Positions 1 through 5,426 of a stretch of DNA of 6,200 bases are shown piece after piece. Numbering within the stretch: position 1 is the first letter of the stretch; every line of letters begins with the position of its first letter. This DNA is from Nitrosomonadales bacterium. Its GTDB lineage: Bacteria; Pseudomonadota; Gammaproteobacteria; Burkholderiales; SG8-41. The DNA lies in the NCBI GenBank assembly GCA_009885185.1, contig VFLF01000346.1:1-6200 (forward strand), read 5' to 3'. The notes under the pieces were generated by a model, which was not told the origin of the DNA, did no database searches, and was given only the letters and a program-made list of their open reading frames with translations. Both the position numbers and the translations under genes were made by a program.

Positions 1-101
1 ACGGGAGCCGCACACGCGTCTACGGGACCAAGGTATCGGTTTTCCGTGCTTGCCGCCGCCAGTGCGTATGCTCGACCGCCTCGGTCACCATGAAAAATAC
101 T

Positions 102-113
102 TATTTATAAACA
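102..113. promoter_or_regulatory. AT-rich 12-bp box, downstream copy
   Basis: TATTTATAAACA fits the consensus TRTTTATRAACA shared with two adjacent boxes at 1442-1465, on the other side of the glycosyltransferase gene. It stands out against GC-rich surroundings. A DNA-binding-protein site is inferred only from this recurrence; no regulator is identified. Confidence 0.3.
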
Positions 114-173
114 AATAGTTAGCGTGTTTTTACCCACAGCCGCCAGCCTTGCGCGCGGCGAACCATGCAGTGC

Positions 174-194
174 AGTATCGATACTTTGGTATCG
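174..194. repeat. Small hairpin/palindrome after the glycosyltransferase stop
   Basis: AGTATCGATACT (174-185) is a perfect 12-bp palindrome. CGATAC (179-184) can also pair with GTATCG (189-194) across a 4-nt loop. It lies 14 nt beyond the glycosyltransferase stop codon on the minus strand, so it could help end that transcript. It has no T-tract on that strand, so I do not call it a rho-independent terminator. Confidence 0.35.
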
Positions 195-208
195 GTTTTC
201 GTGTGCAG

Positions 209-1423
209 CTAATGCCCTGCAATCTTGCGAATGAGATCGATCTGCGCCGGCAGGCAAATCGATTGAAGATCGTAACGGGCGACAGCGTTTTGGCGCGCCG
301 CCACGCGCAGCGGTGCGTACGTGGCCGGTTGCGCGAGCGTATCGATGACGGTTTGCGCAAGCGCACGCCTGTCGAAGAAATCCACCAGCAAACCGTTTTC
401 GCCGTGCGTGATGACTTCCTTGACCGGCGCGGTGGCGCTGCCCACCACCACGCAGCCCGCGCTCATCGCCTCGATACAGCTCCAGCCGAGCACGAACGGA
501 TAGGTCAGATACACATGGCACGCCGACACCTGCAACACGCGCAAATAATCCGCGTAGGCGATGCGCCCGAGGAAAATTATCCGATTCAAGTCAATGTCTG
601 CCTTGACCTCATCCAGAAACATCTGCTTCCAGGTTTTGCCGGCAGGCGGCGCGGCGCCGTACGACACCTCGTCGCCGCCGACGATCAACACCACCGCGTT
701 GGGACGGGCGCGCAAAATCTCCGGCAACGCGCGCATGAACATGTGATAGCCGCGCATCGGCTCCAGATTGCGGTTGACGAACGTCAGCACCTCATCACCC
801 GCGCGCAGCGTGCGCCCGCCCGCCGTCAGCGATGCCGCCGCATCGGGACGCACCACGGTGGTGTCGATGCCGTCGAAAATCACGCTGATGCGATCATGAA
901 ACATCGCGGGTACGGTGCTGCGCTGAAACGCCGTGGGACACACGCCGTGATCCATCGACGACAGCGCCAGCAGCATGTTGGCGTTCTTGGTGCGAACACG
1001 CGCATCGTTCGCCAGCGTTGAATTCGAAAACTCCGGATCAAAATCACAATCCAGCCCGCGCGCCGCATAAAAAAATTCGATCAGCGCCAGCACGCGCGCA
1101 TCAGGCCACACATCCTTGAGAAACAGACTCTCGCCCCAGCCGGGATTGGTCACGATCACATCGGGCGTAAAGCCGCCTTGCTTGAGCCGCAACGCCGCCG
1201 CCGCGCACGCTTCGCCGCGAATGACCTTGGTTTCGAAATCGCCCGCCCACGGGTGAATGTTCGCGCTGGAACCGCGCGCCGGGCGGTAACGATGCATGGG
1301 AATATCGCGCAGCCCCACTCCGTCGATGCCCATCGCCTCCACGCGATGCCCTGCCTTAGCCAGCGCGGCGGCGAGGTGCTTGAACTGGCCGGGGAAGTTT
1401 TGATGAACGAACAGCAGATTCAT
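209..1423 (-). CDS. GT4-type glycosyltransferase (glycosyl transferase group 1)
   Basis: This 404-residue protein is a predicted retaining glycosyltransferase with two Rossmann-like (GT-B) lobes, cytoplasmic or membrane-peripheral, moving a sugar from a nucleotide donor to an unidentified acceptor. The N-terminal lobe opens with MNLLFVHQNFPGQFKHLA, typical of the acceptor lobe. The C-terminal donor lobe shows EPMRGY (221-226), a strand LIVGGDE (246-252) and the signature running from TYPFVLGWSCIEAM (307-320) to NGLLVDFF (343-350). E318 matches the second Glu of the EX7E motif. The first Glu position is F310, a variation I believe is normal in this subfamily. The length is usual for the family and there is no signal peptide or membrane segment. 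ATG at 1423 is chosen because it starts the first beta strand directly. No clear Shine-Dalgarno precedes it, and TATGAT ends 6 nt upstream, so leaderless expression is possible. The gene stands alone, so the glycan pathway cannot be inferred. Confidence 0.9.
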   Translation of the reverse strand: MNLLFVHQNFPGQFKHLAAALAKAGHRVEAMGIDGVGLRDIPMHRYRPARGSSANIHPWAGDFETKVIRGEACAAAALRLKQGGFTPDVIVTNPGWGESLFLKDVWPDARVLALIEFFYAARGLDCDFDPEFSNSTLANDARVRTKNANMLLALSSMDHGVCPTAFQRSTVPAMFHDRISVIFDGIDTTVVRPDAAASLTAGGRTLRAGDEVLTFVNRNLEPMRGYHMFMRALPEILRARPNAVVLIVGGDEVSYGAAPPAGKTWKQMFLDEVKADIDLNRIIFLGRIAYADYLRVLQVSACHVYLTYPFVLGWSCIEAMSAGCVVVGSATAPVKEVITHGENGLLVDFFDRRALAQTVIDTLAQPATYAPLRVAARQNAVARYDLQSICLPAQIDLIRKIAGH

Positions 1424-1441
1424 GAAAGAATCATAACATAT

Positions 1442-1465
1442 TGTTTATAAACATATTTATGAACA
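1442..1465. promoter_or_regulatory. Two abutting 12-bp AT-rich palindromic boxes
   Basis: TGTTTATAAACA (1442-1453) is a perfect palindrome, followed with no gap by TATTTATGAACA (1454-1465). Both fit TRTTTATRAACA, and a third copy lies at 102-113. The pair sits 19-42 nt upstream of the glycosyltransferase ATG on the minus strand, where promoter elements are expected. A role as an operator or an AT-rich promoter region is inferred; I recognise no known regulator consensus. Confidence 0.4.
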
Positions 1466-1551
1466 ACTGCTACGTATTGTAAAGTCAAAAAGCTCTCTCG
1501 CGCGGCGCTACGCACCACCCTCTAAACTGCTACAAGTGCTCCCGTGTCCCG

Positions 1552-1618
1552 AAGGTCATGGATATCTACACATCACCAAATTTCGGTTCCCTCGCCCCGT
1601 TTTTATGGTGAGAGCGAG
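1552..1618 (+). repeat. Degenerate solitary copy of the ATCTACAC-box/hairpin repeat
   Basis: This matches the repeat family next to the DUF559 gene. AAGG (1552-1555) is followed by GG and ATCTACACATC (1564-1574). After a 16-nt spacer comes an imperfect hairpin with outer arms CTCGC (1591-1595) and GCGAG (1614-1618). The order and spacing (box, 19 nt from ATCTACAC to the hairpin) match the 4881-4946 and minus-strand 4982-5045 copies. It lies about 90 nt upstream of the acetamidase-family gene. The stem is decayed compared with the perfect 9-bp stems of the other copies. Confidence 0.5.
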
Positions 1619-1650
1619 ATGCGCCAACACTAATATGGCGGCGTTCCAGC

Positions 1651-1680
1651 AAGAAATAGCAAGATACGGCAAGATAAGGC
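1651..1680 (+). repeat. Three tandem 10-mers upstream of the acetamidase-family start
   Basis: Successive 10-mers AAGAAATAGC, AAGATACGGC and AAGATAAGGC run head to tail, with the first more diverged. The period is about one helical turn, ending 28 nt before the chosen ATG (1709) and covering the Shine-Dalgarno candidate of the alternative start at 1685. It could be a protein-binding array, a slippage product, or chance. Confidence 0.45.
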
Positions 1681-1708
1681 CATCATGCCATCAAAGAGGT
1701 ATACCGCC

Positions 1709-2799
1709 ATGAATCTCCGGACTTTCCCCACTGCGTACGCCGCTGCATTTATCTTTGTCGTAGCAGGCGCCACTGCACAGCAACCCGCGACAAAACCCGA
1801 AATCCACATACTCTCGACGCCCACGACGGTGGTGCGCGGCATCATCCCCGCCAACGTGCCTCCAATCATGCGCGTGCAACAGGGACAGAACGTCACCATC
1901 GATACGCTCTCGCATCAGGGCCTTAACACTGGTGATGATCCGATTGCGTTTTTCGCAAGGGGCGGGATCAAAAGCGACGAGGTGCTGAAAGATGCAGTGG
2001 ATGTGTACGGCCGCGTCAAGCTGCTGCCAGGCATGGGCACGCATGTTTTGACCGGTCCGGTATATATCGAAGGCGCTGAACCCGGCGACATGCTGGAGGT
2101 TCGCGTGATCGACGTGAAATTTCGCGTGCCCTATGGCGTGAACGCCACCAACAAGGGCTCGGGCGTGTTGCCGGAGCTGCTGTCCGAGCCGGTATTCCGC
2201 ATCATCCGCCTCGATCTGGAGCGCAATGTGGCGCTGTTTTCGCCTGAAATCGAAGTGCCGCTGGCGCCGTTCAAGGGCATCATGGCAGTGGCGCCGCCAG
2301 CGGACATGGCAACCGTCAGTTCGCGCCCGCCCGGTGCATTTGGCGGCAACCTCGATCTGAAGCAACTGACGCGCGGCTCCACGCTCTTTTTGCCGGTATA
2401 CAACGCCGGCGCGCTGTCTTTCACGGGCGATGCGCATGCCGCGCAGGGTGACGGCGAAGTGAACGGCACGGCGATAGAAACCTCGCTCACGCCGACCTTT
2501 CAGTTCATCGTGCACAAGGCCAAGGGCAAAAACCTGACCTGGCCGCGCGCGGAAACCGCCACCCACTACATCAGCATGGGCGTGGATCGCGATCTCAACG
2601 TGGCGATGAAAGCCGCAACGCAGGAAGCGGTGAATTTTCTGATGCAGGAAAAAGTTCTCAGCGCACGCGATGCCTATGCAGTGGCAAGCATCGCGGTGGA
2701 TTTCCCGTGGCGGAAGCGGTCAACCTGAATCAGGTGGTCTACGGCATGATCCCGAAGAACGTGTTCAAAAAACAGGCGCCTTACTGGTATAAACTGTAG
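1709..2799 (+). CDS. Acetamidase/formamidase family protein, exported, with a C-terminal frameshift
   Basis: The family (FmdA/AmdA) hydrolyses short amides to the carboxylic acid and ammonia; the substrate here is unknown. ATG at 1709 is preferred over the in-frame ATG at 1685, because GAGGT (1696-1700) lies 8 nt upstream and a signal peptide follows directly: R4, hydrophobic residues about 9-21, and cleavage likely after ATA (21-23). Family motifs are TGPVYIEGAEPGD (115-127), FGGNLDLKQL (211-220) and GDAHAAQGDGE (240-250), the last being the likely metal/active-site segment. The frame breaks after P333. Uninterrupted reading adds six unrelated residues (WRKRST) and stops at 2726-2728. The -1 frame from 2707 continues VAEAVNLNQVVYGMIPKNVF to a TAG at 2797-2799, the expected family C-terminus, giving 363 residues. 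A one-base deletion (ancestral TTC CGC GTG), a sequencing error, or frameshifting at TTTCCCG would all explain this. If the deletion is real and uncorrected, the gene may be a pseudogene. It converges on the aspartate dehydrogenase gene 12 nt away. Confidence 0.85.
2701..2735 (+). other. Frameshift site with slippery-type heptamer
   Basis: The reading frame of the acetamidase-family gene changes at T TTC CCG (2701-2707), which matches the X XXY YYZ layout for -1 slippage in the zero frame. The zero-frame stop is TGA at 2726-2728. A short stem, ACCTG (2723-2727) with CAGGT (2731-2735), lies 15 nt downstream, which is farther than usual for a stimulator. The -1 product joins exactly the conserved C-terminus. 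A simple one-base loss is the more economical reading, since inserting one G restores the typical DFRVAEAV sequence. Confidence 0.7.
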
Positions 2800-2805
2800 C
2801 GCCTG
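2767..2805 (-). terminator. Rho-independent terminator for the aspartate dehydrogenase gene
   Basis: Arms CAGGCGC (2773-2779) and GCGCCTG (2799-2805) pair perfectly. An inner TAC/GTA (2782-2784 with 2796-2798) extends the stem past a 2-nt bulge, leaving an 11-nt loop. On the plus strand six A residues (2767-2772) precede the stem, so on the minus strand the hairpin is followed by six Ts. It begins 6 nt past the minus-strand stop at 2812. The whole structure lies in the final restored codons of the opposing acetamidase-family gene. No T-tract follows on the plus strand. Confidence 0.75.
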
Positions 2806-2811
2806 CCTGCC

Positions 2812-3627
2812 CTACGTTCCATACCTCACCGGTGACTTCGCATACTTCAACGCCGCCAGCGCGCTATAACACGCCAGCCACGAGGTCTTGGGATTATCCG
2901 GCGACGGCACGCTTTCCAGCTTGATGCTGACGTTGCCGGTTTTGCCGCGCATTGTGATGTAGTGCGTATTCAGGGTCAGCGCCGGATCGGCGACTACCTT
3001 CAACCGCGTGCGGTCGAAGCCCACGCCGGCCAGGCTCAACACGGCGGCGATATTAACGTTGGCCGGGAACAACGGCACGCCTTTGCGCGCGGAGCCGTCG
3101 AACAGTGTCGTCGGCCCGGTAAGTTTATCGAGATCAACGCGCAGTGTTTCGACGTAGGCAATGCCCTTCCATGCTGCGGGCGGTTTGGTCACCACGATGG
3201 ACACCTCGTCCACGCCCGCCATGCACATGGTTTTAAGGGCATCCAGTCCGCAGATGCCGCCCGAGGGCACATACAACATCGCGCCGGATTGCATCGCTGA
3301 CGCTTCCAGTCGCGCGCGCAATTCGTCGTCGCACAGCGCCCCGCCCGACAGCACGATCAGCGCGATGCCTTTGTCGAGCAGCGCCACGCCGAAATCACGC
3401 ACCGCTTCGTGCGCGGCGGCTTCGACTACCACGTCGGGGTGCTGCGCCAGCAGTTCGTCCAGCGTGGTGACATAAGCGATGTCGTTTTCGTTCGCCAGCG
3501 GTTTGCCGCGCGACGCGACGCCGCGTCCCATCAGCGCCACCACCTGCGTGTCGCCCAGGTCGCCGCAGCGAATGTGTTCTATAAACAAGGTGGCGATGGT
3601 GCCGCCGCCGATGATAGCTACGCGCAT
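2812..3627 (-). CDS. nadX: L-aspartate dehydrogenase (NadX family)
   Basis: This 271-residue cytoplasmic NAD(P)-dependent enzyme family oxidatively deaminates L-aspartate to iminoaspartate/oxaloacetate, feeding NAD synthesis or aspartate catabolism. The N-terminal nucleotide-binding fold starts MRVAIIGGGTIA (1-12). Family motifs follow: VVVEAAAHEAV (66-76), SGGICGLDAL (122-131), TKPPAAWKG (147-155), FPANVNIAAVLSLAG (187-201), ADPALTLNTH (213-222) with the conserved His H222, and NPKTSW (245-250). The length is typical. ATG at 3627 is chosen because it starts the Rossmann strand; an in-frame extension to 3696 would add 23 residues without family character. No strong Shine-Dalgarno is visible. 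The last position of GxGxxG is Ala (A12), which may influence the cofactor preference. The gene is divergent from a Bug-type receptor and ends at a strong terminator. The role in NAD synthesis versus catabolism is undecided. Confidence 0.9.
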   Translation of the reverse strand: MRVAIIGGGTIATLFIEHIRCGDLGDTQVVALMGRGVASRGKPLANENDIAYVTTLDELLAQHPDVVVEAAAHEAVRDFGVALLDKGIALIVLSGGALCDDELRARLEASAMQSGAMLYVPSGGICGLDALKTMCMAGVDEVSIVVTKPPAAWKGIAYVETLRVDLDKLTGPTTLFDGSARKGVPLFPANVNIAAVLSLAGVGFDRTRLKVVADPALTLNTHYITMRGKTGNVSIKLESVPSPDNPKTSWLACYSALAALKYAKSPVRYGT

Positions 3628-3728
3628 GGGGTTTTCGTGAAGAGTTATCGAGGGAATTTTACTTTGATTGACGGCGACTAGCCATGACGCGGACAATTCA
3701 ATTCTTGATGGCTTCCAAATACATTACA
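3628..3728. other. Divergent intergenic spacer, nadX side
   Basis: The spacer between the divergent nadX-type and receptor genes runs 3628-3876, and both promoters should lie in it. The only sigma70-like candidate I see on the plus strand is TTGACG (3668-3673), 18 nt, GACAAT (3692-3697), a weak match about 180 nt upstream of the receptor start. If it is used, the transcript leader would contain the structured repeat at 3729-3819. I see no convincing minus-strand promoter and no small gene. Confidence 0.25.
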
Positions 3729-3819
3729 CCGTTCGGGTAAGCTTGTCGAAGCCCTTGCGCGTAACCACGCCCTTCGACAGGCTCGGAGCCTGCCCCGGAC
3801 TTGATCCGGGGGCGAACGG
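3729..3819. repeat. Composite REP-like element folding as a three-way junction
   Basis: Outer arms CCGTTCG (3729-3735) and CGAACGG (3813-3819) pair perfectly and enclose two hairpins. The first pairs AGCTTGTCGAAG (3740-3751) with CTTCGACAGGCT (3772-3783), with one G-T wobble. The second pairs CCCCGGA (3793-3799) with TCCGGGG (3805-3811) around CTTGA. A competing hairpin, CAGGCTC/GAGCCTG (3778-3784, 3786-3792), overlaps both. Motifs of the type CTTCGACAGGCTC...CGAACGG and CCCCGGACTTGATCCGGGG are, as I recall, widely dispersed intergenic repeats in proteobacteria. Here the second seems inserted in an arm of the first. The element ends 57 nt before the receptor start. Confidence 0.75.
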
Positions 3820-3876
3820 ATTTGGTTTGGCGCGAACTATGAAAGTCTCAATAGAAGCCCTCGCCGGAGAGCCGCG

Positions 3877-4854
3877 ATGCGTTTGAAATCGGTCGCCCTG
3901 TTTAGCTGGTTTTGTTGGATTAGCGCGCTCACCGCTCCCGCCGACGTGCTCGCGCAATGGTCGCCAGAGCGCCCGATTCGCGTGGTGCTGCCCTTTGTGC
4001 CCGGCTCGTCGTACGACAGCATCATGCGCATGCTGGCCGAGCCGCTGGGCGCGGCGCTCAAGCAACCAGTGGTAGTCGATAACCGCGCGGGCGCCAGCGG
4101 CATCATCGGCGCGGATATCGTCGCCAAGGCCGCGCCCGATGGGCACACCTTGGCGTTTCTCGGCGACAACCATTTGATTTTTCCCGCCATCGGCAAACCG
4201 ACGCCGTACGATTTGTTCAAGGATTTCACGCCGATCATGCACGTTGCCAAGCTCGACAACGTGGTGGTGTCGCACGCAAGCCTGCCCGCGCAAACCTTGA
4301 AAGAACTGATCGCGCTGTTCAAGGCGAACCCCGGCAAATACAAATATGGTTCCGGCGGTCAGGCGGGTACCACGCATCTGGCGGGCGAGCGTTTCGCCAC
4401 GCTGGCGGGCGTGAATATTCTGCATGTGCCTTATAAGGGCGGCGGCACGGCGGTCACCGGCATGCTCGGCAACGAGGTGAACATGATGATCGCCAATATG
4501 GTGGTGATCAAACCGCACGTCGCCAGCGGCAAACTGCGCGCGTATGCCGTGGCTGCCAGCAAACGCTCCGACCATTTACCCGGCGTGCCGTCCATCGCCG
4601 AGGCCGGCTTGCCGGGGCTGGAGGTGCCGCAGTTTTACGCTTTGTTCGCGCCGGCCAAGACACCGGCTGCCGTGCTCGCGCGGCTCGACCACGATTTAAA
4701 GCAGGTGGTGAATTCGCCGGCATTTCGCACGCGCGTCGAAACGCAGGGCGCAGATGTCGTAGGCAACGGTCCCAAGGAACTCACCGCATTCCTGCAACAG
4801 CAACTCGCCGGTTATCGCAAGACAGCGCAAGCGGCGGGCATCAAGGGCGAGTAG
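3877..4854 (+). CDS. Bug/TctC-family periplasmic solute-binding receptor
   Basis: This 325-residue extracytoplasmic binding protein belongs to the tripartite tricarboxylate transporter receptor family. Members bind carboxylated small molecules such as citrate, amino acids or nicotinate; the ligand here is unknown. GGAG (3866-3869) lies 7 nt before the ATG. A signal peptide is clear: R2/K4, a hydrophobic core at about 6-20, and likely cleavage after VLA (24-26). Family landmarks are PIRVVLPFVPGSSYDSIMR (33-51) with ligand-pocket Asp D47, VVVDNRAGASGIIGAD (65-80), PDGHTL (87-92), KDFTPI (115-120), YGSGGQAGTTHLAGE (157-171) and VPYKGGGTAVTGMLGNEV (184-201). The length is typical. No tctA or tctB membrane genes are nearby, which is usual for orphan Bug receptors. 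The neighbouring divergent aspartate dehydrogenase suggests, but does not show, an amino-dicarboxylate ligand. No U-tract terminator follows; the 4910-4932 hairpin may block read-through. Confidence 0.93.
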   Translation: MRLKSVALFSWFCWISALTAPADVLAQWSPERPIRVVLPFVPGSSYDSIMRMLAEPLGAALKQPVVVDNRAGASGIIGADIVAKAAPDGHTLAFLGDNHLIFPAIGKPTPYDLFKDFTPIMHVAKLDNVVVSHASLPAQTLKELIALFKANPGKYKYGSGGQAGTTHLAGERFATLAGVNILHVPYKGGGTAVTGMLGNEVNMMIANMVVIKPHVASGKLRAYAVAASKRSDHLPGVPSIAEAGLPGLEVPQFYALFAPAKTPAAVLARLDHDLKQVVNSPAFRTRVETQGADVVGNGPKELTAFLQQQLAGYRKTAQAAGIKGE

Positions 4855-4880
4855 GCCGGAGACTCTTTCCCCCTTGATGC

Positions 4881-4946
4881 AGGTATCTACACGTCTCCAC
4901 ATCACGGCTCCTTCCCCCCTTGCGGGGGAAGGTTGGGATGGGGGGG
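4881..4946 (+). repeat. ATCTACAC-box/GC-hairpin repeat, copy in plus orientation
   Basis: The unit begins AGG then TATCTACACGTCTC (4884-4897). After a spacer it has a perfect 9-bp hairpin, CCTTCCCCC (4910-4918) with GGGGGAAGG (4924-4932) around CTTGC, then the tail GGGATGGGGG (4935-4944). It lies 26 nt after the Bug-receptor stop. A half-arm remnant, TTTCCCCCTTGATG, precedes it at about 4866-4879. Together with the next copy it makes a large dyad centred near 4963. Confidence 0.8.
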
Positions 4947-4957
4947 CGCTACGTGAC

Positions 4958-4970
4958 AATTACTGTAATT
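4958..4970. repeat. Central palindrome of the inverted repeat pair
   Basis: AATTAC and GTAATT flank a single T, forming a 13-bp palindrome at the midpoint of the two inverted repeat copies. Flanking CGCT (4947-4950) and AGCG (4972-4975) add further symmetry. The AT-rich centre contrasts with the GC-rich arms. Confidence 0.5.
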
Positions 4971-4981
4971 CAGCGTTTTCA

Positions 4982-5045
4982 CCCCCATCCCCGCCTTCCC
5001 CCCTCAAGGGGGAAGGGGTTTCTTTGAGATGTGTAGATGCCTACG
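4982..5045 (-). repeat. ATCTACAC-box/GC-hairpin repeat, copy in minus orientation
   Basis: Read on the minus strand, the copy starts AAGGCGTAGG, then CATCTACACATCTC (5039-5026). A perfect hairpin follows, CCTTCCCCC/GGGGGAAGG (plus-strand arms 4994-5002 and 5008-5016), with the tail GGGATGGGGG (4991-4982). The stem positions mirror those of the 4910-4932 copy exactly about coordinate 4963. The proximal edge contains the stop codon (TAG, 5043-5041) of the DUF559 gene. Confidence 0.8.
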
Positions 5046-5421
5046 CCTTGATGGGCCGGGATGGTGGCAACCGTACCATCCCTACGCAATTCTTTCGTTC
5101 ACGCTCTCCAGTATCGCGGTCAAGCACGCCATCCATATTCCCAAGTATTTCATTGTTCCAAAATCTCAGTACACGAAAACCCTGCGACTCCAGCCAGGCA
5201 GTCCTGCACTGATCTTTTTCAACTTGCTCGTTATGCTGGCCTCCATCCACTTCGATGATCAAGCGCTTTTCAAAGCAAACAAAATCAACGATGTAAGTTC
5301 CCAATATCTGTTGCCGTCGAAATTTCGCGGCGGCCATCTGGCGGCGGTTAAGCCTGCCCCATAAGGCGCGCTCCGCATCGGTCATGTTTTTGCGCAGAGC
5401 ACGTGCATGCTCGACTGTCAT
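5041..5421 (-). CDS. DUF559 endonuclease-fold protein (Vsr/PD-(D/E)XK-like)
   Basis: This protein of 126 residues is a single DUF559 domain, a family related to very-short-patch-repair-type nucleases; its substrate and biological role are not established. Recognisable blocks are ARALRKNMTDAERALW (6-21), KFRRQQILGTYIVDFVC (33-49), LIIEVDGGQH (54-63) and RTAWLESQGFRVLRFWNNEIL (73-93). D46, E57, D59 and H63 are the plausible catalytic or metal-binding residues, so the core looks intact. ATG at 5421 is chosen; an in-frame GTG at 5427 adds two residues. AGGA (5435-5432), 10 nt before the ATG, is the likely Shine-Dalgarno and lies in a repeat copy. The stop codon lies at the edge of another copy. 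The last 20 or so residues fall outside the domain and are encoded by hairpin-forming sequence, so they look repeat-derived. It could be co-transcribed with the M48 gene 50 nt upstream. Confidence 0.85.
   Translation of the reverse strand: MTVEHARALRKNMTDAERALWGRLNRRQMAAAKFRRQQILGTYIVDFVCFEKRLIIEVDGGQHNEQVEKDQCRTAWLESQGFRVLRFWNNEILGNMDGVLDRDTGERERKNCVGMVRLPPSRPIKA
5058..5082. repeat. Hairpin in the 3' end of the DUF559 gene
   Basis: GGGATGGT (5058-5065) pairs with ACCATCCC (5075-5082). GG/CC (5066-5067 with 5071-5072) extends the stem past a 2-nt bulge, around a CAA loop. It encodes the C-terminal tail of the DUF559 protein, past the conserved domain. CTACGC occurs on both sides (5041-5046 and 5082-5087). 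It may be part of the same composite repeat as the box at 5026-5039. Confidence 0.6.
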
Positions 5422-5426
5422 CAGCA

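Larger units (their letters stand above)
1..208. other. Left-end region without a supportable gene
   Basis: No gene is recognised here. On the + strand one frame is open from the window edge to a TAG at 116-118 (38 codons). It could be the tail of an upstream gene, but its residues match no family I know and the other frames look equally plausible. A 13-nt direct repeat, GGTATCGGTTTTC, occurs at 32-44 and 188-200, with weaker similarity continuing into the following GTGC. An AT-rich stretch at 100-118 contains one of the 12-bp boxes described separately. Confidence 0.5.

Noticed and set aside
10..93. Minus-strand mini-ORF of 23 codons starting at 93
   Set aside because: Too short, no Shine-Dalgarno, no recognisable sequence.
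32..200. Insertion-element target duplication from the 13-nt direct repeats at 32-44 and 188-200
   Set aside because: The DNA between holds no transposase or terminal inverted repeats, and the similarity fades irregularly at the edges.
149..1021. Long open frame on the plus strand, 290 codons, opposite the glycosyltransferase
   Set aside because: It is antisense to a gene with clear GT4 motifs, and its product is rich in Arg/His/Gln with no recognisable domain, as expected from GC-rich shadow frames.
1685..1708. Start of the acetamidase-family protein at the upstream ATG
   Set aside because: It would put a charged segment before the signal peptide; the 1709 ATG has a better-spaced GAGGT. 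It cannot be fully excluded because AAGG lies 5 nt before 1685.
1691..2566. Minus-strand open frame opposite the acetamidase-family gene
   Set aside because: Low-complexity Arg/His-rich translation with no family resemblance; the plus strand carries the conserved motifs.
3724..4575. Minus-strand open frame of 283 codons opposite the Bug receptor
   Set aside because: Antisense shadow; its end runs through the REP-like element, and the plus strand has a signal peptide and full family motifs.
4910..4932. Rho-independent terminator of the Bug-receptor gene
   Set aside because: The stem is strong, but the sequence after it is G-rich with no T-tract; it is better described as a dispersed repeat.
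4910..5016. CRISPR-like array
   Set aside because: Only two hairpin copies and in inverted orientation; there are no regular direct repeats with unique spacers.
4874..5212. Plus-strand open frame through the repeats and the DUF559 gene (peptides like PSPLAGEG, PSPLKGEG)
   Set aside because: Such peptides are the standard translation of GC hairpin intergenic repeats; the rest is antisense to DUF559.
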